From: Rickettsiales bacterium | GTDB lineage: Bacteria; Pseudomonadota; Alphaproteobacteria; Rickettsiales; SXRF01 | Direction: 5' to 3' | Assembly (NCBI GenBank): GCA_041396965.1 | Contig: JAWKXN010000002.1 | Location: 1 to 64,000 of the forward strand | DNA: 64,000 nucleotides | Shown: positions 23,795 through 32,874 of the stretch, piece by piece | Layout of the letters: each line of letters opens with the position of its first letter | Numbering within the stretch: the stretch's first letter is position 1 | The notes under the pieces: generated by a model | Databases searched by the model: none | Told to the model about the DNA's origin: nothing | Seen by the model: the letters and a program-made list of their open reading frames with translations, nothing else | Position numbers and translations under genes: made by a program

Positions 23795-24967
23795 ATGAAT
23801 ATACATGAATATCAGGCAAAGCAAGTTCTTGCTAAATATAATGTACCTGTACCAAATGGGCAGATCGCTTATACCCCCGCGGAAGCCGTAAACGCCGCTC
23901 AAAGTCTTGACGGAAAATTATGGGTTGTAAAGGCGCAAATCCATGCCGGAGGCAGAGGAAAAGGCGGTGGTGTCAAACTAGCGAGAACTCTGGATGAGGT
24001 TGAAAGCATTTCTCAAGAAATGATCGGTATGACATTGGTTACTCCACAAACCGGCGCGGAAGGAAGAGTAGTAAAACGTGTCTATATAGAAGAAGGCACG
24101 GAAATAGAAAAAGAGCTATATCTAAGTCTTGTGGTAGATCGCGCTAGCTCATGGGTAACTTTTATCGCCTCTACCGAAGGTGGAATGGAAATTGAGGAAG
24201 TGGCGCATGACAGCCCAGACAAAATAATAAAATTAGCTATTGACCCCGCATCTGGCATTCAACCTTTTCATTCACGAAAAATAGCGTTTGGTCTTAATAT
24301 TCCTAATGAATTGCTTGCCAAATTTGAGCGTTTCATCAATTCACTCTATAAAGCTTTTATTGATACTGATGCCTCACAAGTTGAGATAAACCCTATGGTA
24401 ATCGCTAAAAATGGTGACTTGTTAGCGCTAGACGCTAAGTTTAACTTTGATGAGAACGCCCTATTCCGTCATCACGACATCCATGAGCTTCGTGATCCTG
24501 ATGAGGAAGATCCTTTAGAGCAAAAAGCCGCTAAATTTGGTCTATCTTATGTTAAGATGGATGGAAATATCGGCTGCATGGTAAATGGAGCTGGGCTTGC
24601 TATGGCGACAATGGATATAATAAAACTGCATGGCGGCACTCCAGCTAACTTCCTTGACGTAGGTGGTGGAGCGAATAAGGAAAAAGTAGGAGAGGCTTTT
24701 AAGCTCATCCTGTCTGATCCTAATGTTGAAGGAATATTAGTAAATATATTTGGTGGAATAATGCGTTGCGATATTATCGCCGAGGGCATAATAGCTGCCG
24801 CTCGTGAGGTAAATCTACATGTTCCGCTTGTTGTACGCCTAGAAGGAACCAACGTGGAGCTTGGCAAAAAAATGCTCGCCTCTAGCGGTCTTTCAATTAC
24901 CCCCGCCGATAATCTGGCAGACGCTGCGGAGAAGATTGTAGCCGCCGTAAGAAGAAAAGCGGCCTAG
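23795..24967 (+). CDS. sucC: Succinyl-CoA synthetase beta subunit
   Basis: With SucD it converts succinyl-CoA to succinate with nucleoside triphosphate formation. The 390-residue protein has the ATP-grasp domain (MNIHEYQAKQVLAKY, VVKAQIHAGGRGKGGGVK) and the C-terminal CoA-ligase domain (GIMRCDIIAEGII). A very strong GGGGG ribosome site precedes the start. It follows mdh by 27 nt. Confidence 0.97.
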   Translation: MNIHEYQAKQVLAKYNVPVPNGQIAYTPAEAVNAAQSLDGKLWVVKAQIHAGGRGKGGGVKLARTLDEVESISQEMIGMTLVTPQTGAEGRVVKRVYIEEGTEIEKELYLSLVVDRASSWVTFIASTEGGMEIEEVAHDSPDKIIKLAIDPASGIQPFHSRKIAFGLNIPNELLAKFERFINSLYKAFIDTDASQVEINPMVIAKNGDLLALDAKFNFDENALFRHHDIHELRDPDEEDPLEQKAAKFGLSYVKMDGNIGCMVNGAGLAMATMDIIKLHGGTPANFLDVGGGANKEKVGEAFKLILSDPNVEGILVNIFGGIMRCDIIAEGIIAAAREVNLHVPLVVRLEGTNVELGKKMLASSGLSITPADNLADAAEKIVAAVRRKAA

Positions 24968-24995
24968 CCTCTGAAAGAAAAATAAGGAGAACGAA

Positions 24996-25880
24996 ATGTC
25001 TATACTCGTAAATAAAAATACAAAAGTCATATGTCAGGGCTTTACCGGACGTGAGGGAACATACCATTCTGAGCAAGCAGTAGCGTATGGAACGAAAATG
25101 GTCGGTGGTGTTACACCAGGTAAGGGCGGAACTATCCATATTGACCTTCCGGTATTTAACACTGTGGAGGAAGCTACTCATAAAACCGGTGCTAACGCCT
25201 CAGTTATCTATGTTCCACCAAAATTCGCGGCGGACGCAATATTAGAAGCGATTGACGCTAAACTAGAGCTGGTTATCTGCATAACCGAAGGCATACCGGT
25301 TCTTGACATGGTAAAAGTAAAACGCGCGCTTTGTGGCACTAACACCCGTTTAGTAGGTCCTAATTGCCCTGGTGTGATAACTCCCGGCGAATGTAAAATC
25401 GGCATCATGCCTGGGCATATCCATAAAAAAGGTAAAATTGGTATCGTATCACGCTCCGGAACTCTTACCTATGAGGCGGTAGCGCAGACAACCGCTGAAG
25501 GGCTAGGACAGTCAAGCTGTGTTGGTATCGGCGGCGATCCGGTAAATGGCACCAATTTTGTGGATGTTCTGGATATGTTCTTGCACGATGATGAAACACA
25601 AGCGATAGTAATGATTGGCGAGATCGGTGGCGATGCTGAGGAGCAAGCCGCTGATTTCTTAAAACAAAGCAAAATCAAAAAACCGGTAGTTGGTTTTATC
25701 GCTGGTCGTACCGCTCCTCCAGGAAGACGGATGGGACATGCTGGCGCTATAGTTTCCGGCGGCAAAGGTGGCGCTGAAGATAAGATAGAGGCGATGAAGT
25801 CAGCGGGAATCACGGTTTCTGACTCGCCAGCTAATCTAGGACGCACTATGGCGGAGTTGCTTAAGAAAAAAGCTGCTTAG
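24996..25880 (+). CDS. sucD: Succinyl-CoA synthetase alpha subunit
   Basis: Carries the CoA-binding domain (N-terminus, GFTGREGTYHSEQA) and the phosphohistidine loop with His248 (MGHAGAIVSGGKG). 294 residues, normal length. It follows sucC by 28 nt. In related genomes sucA follows directly; here a HicAB locus and an orphan gene come between. Confidence 0.97.
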   Translation: MSILVNKNTKVICQGFTGREGTYHSEQAVAYGTKMVGGVTPGKGGTIHIDLPVFNTVEEATHKTGANASVIYVPPKFAADAILEAIDAKLELVICITEGIPVLDMVKVKRALCGTNTRLVGPNCPGVITPGECKIGIMPGHIHKKGKIGIVSRSGTLTYEAVAQTTAEGLGQSSCVGIGGDPVNGTNFVDVLDMFLHDDETQAIVMIGEIGGDAEEQAADFLKQSKIKKPVVGFIAGRTAPPGRRMGHAGAIVSGGKGGAEDKIEAMKSAGITVSDSPANLGRTMAELLKKKAA

Positions 25881-25910
25881 TTTTTAGAAGTTGAAGAATG
25901 ACGTCACTAT

Positions 25911-25939
25911 TTGACATCATAATTTGATTATGCTAATAT
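25911..25939 (+). promoter_or_regulatory. Promoter and operator in front of hicA
   Basis: TTGACA (25911-25916) and TAATAT (25934-25939) are 17 nt apart. Inside the spacer lies a palindrome CATAAT-TTG-ATTATG (25918-25932), a likely repressor site, and TGACGTCA (25899-25906) is a second perfect palindrome. The -10 box overlaps the ATG at 25938, so this promoter would start transcription inside the gene. Confidence 0.6.
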
Positions 25940-26198
25940 GAATCTTAACAATAAGCAACGTAGAACTCTAGAAGCTATATTTGAACGACCTACTCGGGCA
26001 AACATTGCATGGACTGACGTGGAGAAATTATTCATTGCGCTGGGTGGCGAGATTATTAATAAAGGTGGCTCAATCATAAATGTGTTACTAGATGGACAGC
26101 CTAGAATTTTTCATCGCCCACACCCGCAAAAGGAAGCAAAAAAATATACCATTGATGCGGTGAGAACATATTTAACAATTTTAGGGTATGAACCATGA
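25938..26198 (+). CDS. HicA-family toxin (mRNA interferase)
   Basis: HicA toxins cleave mRNA using a double-stranded-RNA-binding-like fold. The 86-residue product contains NNKQRRTLEAIFERPTRANI, then GGSIINVLLDG and IFHRPHPQKEAKKYTIDAV, with the histidine-containing FHRPHP region of this subfamily. Its stop overlaps the next start (ATGA). The position between sucD and sucA is unusual. The start is uncertain because a strong -10 box overlaps it. Confidence 0.85.
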   Translation: MNLNNKQRRTLEAIFERPTRANIAWTDVEKLFIALGGEIINKGGSIINVLLDGQPRIFHRPHPQKEAKKYTIDAVRTYLTILGYEP

Positions 26199-26560
26199 GT
26201 GAGAATTTAATCCGTTACAAAGAGTTTTCCGCACTTATTGGATATGACGAAGGAGATGAAGAATTCTACGGGAATGTCATAGGTATTGAACCGCATGGTG
26301 TAAATTTTGGTGGCAAAAGCGTTGCTGAATTAAAGAAGCACATGAAAAAAGCGGTGGACAGCTATCTAGAATTTTGTGAAGAACGTGGAATAGAACCCAA
26401 AAAACCATTCAATGGGCGCATAACCTATCGTACCAGCCCACAAACCCACGCCAAACTCGCACAGGCGGCAATGCTTTCTGGAAAACGTTCTATCAACGCT
26501 TTTATAGATGAAATAATGATTGACCAAAGCAGTAAAATTTTAGACCAGCATAAATTGTAG
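26195..26560 (+). CDS. HicB-family antitoxin
   Basis: 121 residues. The N-terminal half is the partially degraded RNase-H-like HicB fold (YKEFSALIGYDEGDEEFYGNVIG, SVAELKKHMKKAVDSYLEFC). The C-terminus is a ribbon-helix-helix-like DNA-binding part (TSPQTHAKLAQAAMLSGKR). It overlaps hicA by 4 nt and would bind toxin and operator. Order toxin-antitoxin is normal for hicAB. Confidence 0.88.
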   Translation: MSENLIRYKEFSALIGYDEGDEEFYGNVIGIEPHGVNFGGKSVAELKKHMKKAVDSYLEFCEERGIEPKKPFNGRITYRTSPQTHAKLAQAAMLSGKRSINAFIDEIMIDQSSKILDQHKL

Positions 26561-26580
26561 AACAATAAAATAAGCTCCAT

Positions 26581-27105
26581 ATGAATAACTTCACAAAGAG
26601 AGAGAGAGAGAGAGAGAGAACACCACGTTCTGCTGCGGAGATAATGGCTGATATGAAGATGGCTATTAGTAGTAGCAAAGCAAACCATATAGGTGAATAT
26701 ACTACAGAAAACAGTACTATTTTCTCTCAAAGCATGGCTTACCAACATGTGTTTATTACCGCGATAGGTGGAATAAATGGAGCGGTAGATATAGCAGAAA
26801 TGGAAGAAAGCAAAGAAGGATATGAAAATCTTATAGAAGCAATTGATAGCACAAAGAATATGTCTCACTCCACAACATGGTCTGATTTTTTTGAAGACGG
26901 CGAAAAGCATGACGTACTTAAAGTTGTGCGCTTATTCAGAGATGAAATAGAGAAAGGCTTTGCAGACGGTAAGATTAATGAAAACACCAAAAATAACGGG
27001 ATAGAAATTGCTGACAAGCTTAAGGAAACATATACTAAACTACGAGATCTAGGCAAAGAGCTGGAAATGGCAATAGGTAAAAACACAACCGCAATAACTA
27101 GATAG
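26581..27105 (+). CDS. Unknown 174-aa protein with (AG)n tract at its start
   Basis: I do not recognise this protein. It is hydrophilic, rich in Lys/Glu/Asp/Asn, and likely helical at the C-terminus (KLKETYTKLRDLGKELEMAIG). Codons 6-13 are made by a 23-nt AG tract giving alternating Arg-Glu. Gain or loss of one AG unit would shift the frame, so expression may switch. No good ribosome site precedes the ATG at 26581; an in-frame ATG downstream of the tract (about residue 22) could be the real start. It lies 20 nt after hicB. Confidence 0.55.
   Translation: MNNFTKRERERERTPRSAAEIMADMKMAISSSKANHIGEYTTENSTIFSQSMAYQHVFITAIGGINGAVDIAEMEESKEGYENLIEAIDSTKNMSHSTTWSDFFEDGEKHDVLKVVRLFRDEIEKGFADGKINENTKNNGIEIADKLKETYTKLRDLGKELEMAIGKNTTAITR
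26597..26619 (+). repeat. (AG)11 dinucleotide repeat
   Basis: Eleven AG units plus one A, uninterrupted, at the 5' end of the unknown gene. Such tracts mutate by slipped-strand mispairing. It is the only long dinucleotide tract noticed in the window. Confidence 0.95.
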
Positions 27106-27204
27106 TAATAAACACCATATATAATGATGGATAAACCGATTGTCATAACTATAAAATATGTTAGAAGTAGCTGGTAATTATCCCCCATTATTGCAGGAAG
27201 TAAT

Positions 27205-30066
27205 ATGACCAACGATCTTAGCGCCACCACTCCCCTTTTCGCGGTAAATAGTGTATTTATTGAAGAGCTTTACGAGCGTTACTTAACTGATCCGAATAAT
27301 GTGGACGCTAGCTGGCGGGATTTTTTCCGCAACACCACAAACGGAGCGATACCACAGGCGCAAAAAACCGCGAGCTGGGCACGGGTAAAAAGTCAAGTAA
27401 TTGGAATTAGGGAAGAAGCCGAAAACAATAAAAAAGAAACATCCGGCAAAGGAAAACCATCATTAAATACTGTAGAAACCGAGCATTTCGCCCATGATTC
27501 CATACGAGCTATAATGATGGTGCGTGCTTACCGTGTACGTGGTCATCTTCTCGCTAATCTTGATCCTCTAGGAATTGAAAAAAACAACATCCACTCAGAG
27601 CTTGATCCGAGCAGCTACGGCTTTACCGAAGAGGATATGGATAAGGAAATATTCCTTGACGGTTCTCTGGGCATCCAAAGGGCTAAACTACGTGAGATTG
27701 TGGCTATACTGCGTAAAACCTACTGCCGTAATATCGGTGTTGAGTTCATGCATATTCAACATCCTGAGCAAAAAGCATGGGTACAAAAACGCTTTGAGCA
27801 AGATCACGGAAATTTTGGCTTCTCCGAAGAAGAGAAAAAAGCGATCTGGAACACACTGGTTGAGGTGGAGGCTTTTGAGCGTTTTGTCCAGATTAAATAT
27901 ACCGGAACTAAACGTTTTTCAGCACAAGGTGGTGATGCTTTACTCCCTGGTCTTGAGTCTATAATAAACACGGCGGCAAAAGGTGGCGTAAAAGAAATAG
28001 TTATTGGAATGCCACATCGCGGGCGAATGAATGTTCTTACCACCACCATGAAAAAACCTTACGCCGAGCTTATATCAATATTTCAGGGTAATATGGATTT
28101 TCCAGAATGGGTAACTTCCTCCGGTGACGTTAAATATCATCTGGGAACGTCATCAGATAGGCAAACACCTTATGGCAAAATCCACCTATCCCTACTTGCT
28201 AATCCATCGCATCTTGAGGCGGTAAATCCAGTAGTGGTTGGCAAAGTAAGGGCAAAACAAGATATTTATGGCGACACTGAAGATAAAGGTAGCGTAATGG
28301 GTATCATGCTGCATGGTGACGCTGCCTTCTCTGGTCAAGGTTCAGTACCAGAAGTTCTCGCTCTTTCTGAGCTTAGAGGCTATCGTACGGGCGGTACTGT
28401 CCATGTTATCGTAAATAATCAAATCGGCTTTACCACCAGCCCTAAATATTCTCGTTTTACACCCTACCCAACCGACGTAGCAAAGGCAGTGCAAGCACCT
28501 ATTTTCCACGTAAATGGTGATGATCCAGAAGCAGTTGCCTATGTCTGCGCGATGGCAGCTGAGTTCCGCCAGACCTTTAAGCGTGACGCGGTGGTTGATA
28601 TTTTCTGTTACCGTAAATATGGGCATAATGAGTCAGATGAGCCGTCATTTACCCAGCCGATAATGTATAAGGAAATAGCTAAAAAGCCACTTCCAGCGAA
28701 GATATATTCAGATAAGCTAGTAGAAGAGAAAATACTTACTGAAGAAAAGGTGGAAGAGAAATTTGAGCAGTTCAAGGCGTTTTTTGAGTCTGAATATGAT
28801 GCCGCCAAAGATTTCAAACCTAACAAAGCTGACTGGCTAGAAGGTCAGTGGAGCGGTCTGGAAAAACCTAAAGGTGAACACCCAGAAGGAGATACCGGAG
28901 TAAATATTGAGACGCTTAAAAAAATCGGTTTTGCGATCTCAAAAGATCCAGATGTTATTAAAGCACATCCTAAAATAATTCGTCAATTAAAGACCAAAAG
29001 GGCTATGTTTGAAAATGAAACTGGTCTCGATTGGGCTACCGGTGAAGCTCTTGCTTTCGGCTCATTATTACTTGATGGTCATGGTGTTCGCCTATCCGGT
29101 CAGGATTGCGGTCGTGGTACTTTCTCCCACCGTCACTCAGTTCTGGTAGATCAAGAAACAGAGGAACGCTACGTACCGCTTAACAATATAGACGAAAAAC
29201 AAAAATGTTATGAGGTTATTGACAGCTCACTGTCAGAACTTGCCATACTTGGCTTTGAGTATGGCTATAGTCTTGGTCTGCCTAATTACTTAACTCTATG
29301 GGAAGCACAATTTGGTGATTTCGCCAACGGAGCGCAAGTTATTATTGACCAATTCATTTCCTCAAGTGAAGCGAAATGGCTGCGTATGTCAGGGTTAGTA
29401 ATGCTTCTTCCGCATGGTTATGAAGGACAAGGTCCAGAACATAGTTCGGCGAGACTAGAAAGATACTTACAGCTCTGTGCTGAGGATAATATGCAGGTGG
29501 TAAATTGTACTACGCCCGCTAATTATTTTCATGCTCTACGCCGCCAACTAAAGCGTAATTTCCGTAAACCACTAATAGTGATGAGTCCGAAATCACTATT
29601 ACGGCACAAGCTCGCTATCTCTGATCTTAAAGATTTTACCGAAGATAATCACTTCAAAAGAATAATCCCAGACAGCACGAAGCTAGTAAAAGACGATAAA
29701 ATAAAACGAGTCGTGATAACTTCTGGTAAAGTATATTATGATTTGTTTGAAAAACGTGAACAAAAGAAAATTGATAATGTTGCTATAATCCGCATGGAAC
29801 AATATTATCCATTTCCGTCAAATGAGTTAGCTACTGAGCTAAAACGCTATAAAAACGCTGAAATAATTTGGTGTCAGGAAGAACCTAAAAACATGGGTGC
29901 GTGGTTCTTTGTCTCACCACGCATTGATGATGTGCTTGAAGGTATAAAAAGAAATATCAGGGTTAAGTACGCTGGTCGCCCAGAAGCAGCATCACCCGCT
30001 GTTGGCTATCTGAAAGTCCATGAGCAGCAACAAAAATCGCTGATAGAACAGGCTCTTAATGCTTAA
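27205..30066 (+). CDS. sucA: 2-oxoglutarate dehydrogenase E1 component
   Basis: The thiamine-diphosphate E1 of the 2-oxoglutarate dehydrogenase complex. The 953-residue product has the N-terminal E1 tag (VFIEELYERYLTDPNNVDASW), HRGRMNVL, GDAAFSGQG, the C-terminal transketolase-like half (FSHRHSVLVDQE, LPHGYEGQGPEHSSARLER), and a normal length. AGGA lies 6 nt before ATG. sucB (E2) does not follow; an opposite-strand orphan gene does. Confidence 0.97.
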   Translation: MTNDLSATTPLFAVNSVFIEELYERYLTDPNNVDASWRDFFRNTTNGAIPQAQKTASWARVKSQVIGIREEAENNKKETSGKGKPSLNTVETEHFAHDSIRAIMMVRAYRVRGHLLANLDPLGIEKNNIHSELDPSSYGFTEEDMDKEIFLDGSLGIQRAKLREIVAILRKTYCRNIGVEFMHIQHPEQKAWVQKRFEQDHGNFGFSEEEKKAIWNTLVEVEAFERFVQIKYTGTKRFSAQGGDALLPGLESIINTAAKGGVKEIVIGMPHRGRMNVLTTTMKKPYAELISIFQGNMDFPEWVTSSGDVKYHLGTSSDRQTPYGKIHLSLLANPSHLEAVNPVVVGKVRAKQDIYGDTEDKGSVMGIMLHGDAAFSGQGSVPEVLALSELRGYRTGGTVHVIVNNQIGFTTSPKYSRFTPYPTDVAKAVQAPIFHVNGDDPEAVAYVCAMAAEFRQTFKRDAVVDIFCYRKYGHNESDEPSFTQPIMYKEIAKKPLPAKIYSDKLVEEKILTEEKVEEKFEQFKAFFESEYDAAKDFKPNKADWLEGQWSGLEKPKGEHPEGDTGVNIETLKKIGFAISKDPDVIKAHPKIIRQLKTKRAMFENETGLDWATGEALAFGSLLLDGHGVRLSGQDCGRGTFSHRHSVLVDQETEERYVPLNNIDEKQKCYEVIDSSLSELAILGFEYGYSLGLPNYLTLWEAQFGDFANGAQVIIDQFISSSEAKWLRMSGLVMLLPHGYEGQGPEHSSARLERYLQLCAEDNMQVVNCTTPANYFHALRRQLKRNFRKPLIVMSPKSLLRHKLAISDLKDFTEDNHFKRIIPDSTKLVKDDKIKRVVITSGKVYYDLFEKREQKKIDNVAIIRMEQYYPFPSNELATELKRYKNAEIIWCQEEPKNMGAWFFVSPRIDDVLEGIKRNIRVKYAGRPEAASPAVGYLKVHEQQQKSLIEQALNA

Positions 30067-30097
30067 TATAGGCATAATTATGAGAATTGATTGTACG

Positions 30098-30595
30098 CTA
30101 CTTACTAACACCACCAGCTTTGTTTTCGTCATCTCCTTTAAGTAAGATACGGCTATTGGCGACAGAAAGTAGAGCCCCAATTGATACTCCAAAAGCGAAT
30201 AAACCATTTACTATAGCGCTGTTGCGATCGTGAGCGGGAAGATGATCAAAATGATGGAACATATTCTTATACCCCATCTTATTGAATGTTTTATCTACCG
30301 ATTCCTCAAAAGTATTGGCTATACTCTTAAATTTCTCTCTTACCTGTTCTCCCGATAAGTTCTCAGCTTCCCCTAAGACCTGCTTTCCCGCTTCCTTCAT
30401 TTTCTCACAATCTTCCTTGAAAGCCCCTCTCCTACTAAGCTGTTCACGTGAGCTATTATATATCTGTTTATCAGTTACATAATATCCAGCGCCTATGGAA
30501 AGCGGATAAGCAGCAACGTTAAGAAACCTACCTACTTTTCCTTGCTCATTTTCTTTTTTACTACTGCTACTATTTTCTGCTTTTAGATAACCCAT
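30098..30595 (-). CDS. Unknown small membrane protein, 165 aa
   Basis: Not recognised. The polar N-terminus (Ser/Lys-rich, about 1-22) is followed by a weak hydrophobic helix (about 25-42), a long charged helical middle (about 50-120) and a clear hydrophobic helix (about 128-148). No signal-peptide cleavage site and no good ribosome site are seen. It lies convergent to sucA where sucB would usually be. Confidence 0.6.
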   Translation of the reverse strand: MGYLKAENSSSSKKENEQGKVGRFLNVAAYPLSIGAGYYVTDKQIYNSSREQLSRRGAFKEDCEKMKEAGKQVLGEAENLSGEQVREKFKSIANTFEESVDKTFNKMGYKNMFHHFDHLPAHDRNSAIVNGLFAFGVSIGALLSVANSRILLKGDDENKAGGVSK

Positions 30596-30823
30596 GATTA
30601 TTCGTAAAAAATAATTAATTCAATTAGTTATATTATTCACACTATCAGCAAAGATAAAGTTTTTCAAGTTACAATTCCGTTACGCAAGCAAACTATAGAT
30701 ATAACCAATTGAAATTACTTATTAAATAAAAACCCTAGAACAACAAGCAGGAATTTATTAATTACTATAAATTAACTATAAAAATGGAATTTCAACAGTA
30801 TATAATTAAATTGTATTAGTAAA

Positions 30824-32428
30824 TTATCTATATTCCCGAGTCTTCAAAAACTCAATATCAGGAAAATCTTGCGCTATACGTTCCAGATGCCATGTGTTAG
30901 GCGCTAGGTAGGCAAGAGCACCGGAGGCATCCTCAGCAGTATTATATTTGTTTCGCTCAGCGAATTGCCTTATCTTGTCCTCTGATTTTTCAGGGTTTTT
31001 TGCTTTTATCCAACGAGCGTTACTATAAGCGACCGCCTCAAAACTACCCCTCACCCCATACTCACTAAGTAACCTTGAGGCTATCACATCAAACTGCAAT
31101 TGCCCAACCACCCCGATAATCCACGGCGATCCATCCAGCGGCTTAAAAATCTGTGACGCTCCTTCCTGTGCCAATTGCTCAAGAGCGGCTTTAAGCTGTT
31201 TGGATTTCAGTGGATCATCAAGCCTAATTCTCTGGAATAATTCCGGCGCGAAACTTGGAATGCCGCTAAAAGTTACGTTCTCTCCTTCGGTAAGAGAATC
31301 TCCTATATGCAAATTACCGTGATTGGGAATTCCTAAAATATCACCAGCATACGCTTCCTGCGCTAATTCCCTATCTCTTGCCAAAAATAATACCGGATTA
31401 TTCAAAGTAAGCACCTTACCGCTACGTGTGTGCAGAACCTTCATACCGCGCTGGTATTTACCGGAACAAATCCTAACAAAAGCTATACGGTCACGGTGGT
31501 TTTTGTCCATATTAGCCTGTATTTTGAACACAAAACCACTAAATTTCTCCTCAGATGGCTCTATAGCACGTGGCTCTGCCGCCTGAATACGTGGACTTGG
31601 TGCGAATTCACATAACGCTTCTAGCAACTCCCTAACCCCAAAATTATTAATCGCGCTACCGAAAAATACCGGTGTCAAGTTTCCCTCAAGATACGCTTCC
31701 CTGTCAAAATTCGGATATATCTCCCTTACCATCGCCACTTCTTCACGAAAAATCGTTAATTCTTCGGCTGGAATATATTCATCCAATTTTGGATCATCCG
31801 CGCCGTTAAACTGGACAGACTCAAAAACTCCAGAATTATTTCCACCATCAAACAAATAAAGCTGATCGGTCATGATATTAAAACAACCACGAAACCTCTC
31901 TCCCATTCCAATCGGCCAAGTTATCGGACAGATATCAAGAGCGAGGGTTTTCTCTATCTCATCAAGTAGAGCGAACGGTTCCTTCGCTTCCCTATCCATT
32001 TTATTAATGAAACTGATAACCGGCGTATCACGCAGACGACATACCTCAAATAATTTAAGTGTTTGTTCTTCAATACCTTTTGCGCCATCTAAAACCATAA
32101 CCGCTGAATCAACGGCGGTAAGCGTGCGGTAAGTATCCTCAGAAAAATCTTTATGCCCCGGTGTATCAAGCAAATTGATAGTCTTACCGTCATACTCAAA
32201 AGTCATAACTGAGGCGGTAACCGAGATACCACGCTGCTTTTCTATCGCCATCCAGTCACTACGCGCTGACTGCGTGCCTTTTTTAGCTTTTACTGCCCCA
32301 GCAAGATGAATAGCTCCACCAAAAAGCAACAGTTTTTCGGTAAGTGTCGTTTTACCAGCGTCCGGATGCGATATTATCGCGAAAGTACGGCGAGTAACAT
32401 GAGGAATATTATCTAAATTTTCTGACAT
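30824..32428 (-). CDS. prfC: Peptide chain release factor 3
   Basis: RF3 is a GTPase that removes RF1/RF2 from the ribosome after termination. The product has P-loop SHPDAGKTTLTE, the switch region GISVTASVMTFEY, DTPGHKDFSEDTYR, NKMD (FINKMDREAKEP), then an EF-Tu-like domain 2 and the RF3 C-terminal domain. I used ATG at 32428 (534 residues, near the usual length). An upstream in-frame ATG at 32449 has no ribosome site. Confidence 0.95.
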   Translation of the reverse strand: MSENLDNIPHVTRRTFAIISHPDAGKTTLTEKLLLFGGAIHLAGAVKAKKGTQSARSDWMAIEKQRGISVTASVMTFEYDGKTINLLDTPGHKDFSEDTYRTLTAVDSAVMVLDGAKGIEEQTLKLFEVCRLRDTPVISFINKMDREAKEPFALLDEIEKTLALDICPITWPIGMGERFRGCFNIMTDQLYLFDGGNNSGVFESVQFNGADDPKLDEYIPAEELTIFREEVAMVREIYPNFDREAYLEGNLTPVFFGSAINNFGVRELLEALCEFAPSPRIQAAEPRAIEPSEEKFSGFVFKIQANMDKNHRDRIAFVRICSGKYQRGMKVLHTRSGKVLTLNNPVLFLARDRELAQEAYAGDILGIPNHGNLHIGDSLTEGENVTFSGIPSFAPELFQRIRLDDPLKSKQLKAALEQLAQEGASQIFKPLDGSPWIIGVVGQLQFDVIASRLLSEYGVRGSFEAVAYSNARWIKAKNPEKSEDKIRQFAERNKYNTAEDASGALAYLAPNTWHLERIAQDFPDIEFLKTREYR

Positions 32429-32532
32429 GCAGGCTCTATACAACCCCATTAATAAAGATTCAATAAAACTTTCATCAAATTAATTTTTATAAAATCAAAT
32501 TTTATGCTACAATCAGACAGAGGAGAAAAATA

Positions 32533-32853
32533 ATGCTAAAAAACAAATTGTTAATAATATTGCCCGTATTAGCCGTAAGTGGCTGCAAACCATTCTGGCT
32601 AAATTTTGTTGCGCCAGATGGTCCTCCCGAGTATCAACTTGGCTGGGAAGATGGTTGTGATAGCGGTATTTCCGCTGAAGGTGGCTGGGCTGATAAAATG
32701 ATGTTTGGCTTCAAAAAACGTCCAGAACTGGCTGGAAATGACCAATATAAACAAGCTTGGAATGAAGGTTTTACCTATTGCCGTTTCTCTTACGCGTCAT
32801 CAAAACAACCACATAGTTTCAAAGATATTGGTCTTGGCGGTGGTTTTGATTAG
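32533..32853 (+). CDS. Small conserved lipoprotein
   Basis: 106 residues with a short lipoprotein signal ending in the box AVSGC (Cys at about 18). The mature part has YQLGWEDGCDSG and YKQAWNEGFTYCRF, a pattern I associate with small alphaproteobacterial lipoproteins of unknown role. It starts 84 nt from prfC, on the other strand, with GAGGAG upstream, and lies 21 nt before obgE. Confidence 0.75.
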   Translation: MLKNKLLIILPVLAVSGCKPFWLNFVAPDGPPEYQLGWEDGCDSGISAEGGWADKMMFGFKKRPELAGNDQYKQAWNEGFTYCRFSYASSKQPHSFKDIGLGGGFD

Positions 32854-32874
32854 AACTTACGGACATATTAACAA

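Noticed and set aside
26195..27105. hicAB plus the (AG)n gene as a three-gene toxin-antitoxin system
   Set aside because: The third gene lacks any toxin, chaperone or DNA-binding feature, and 20-nt spacing alone is weak evidence.
30069..30081. ATAGGCATAATTA after sucA matches the IS terminal repeat and its flank
   Set aside because: Only 13 AT-rich bases match, no second end or target duplication is near, so a solo IS end cannot be claimed.
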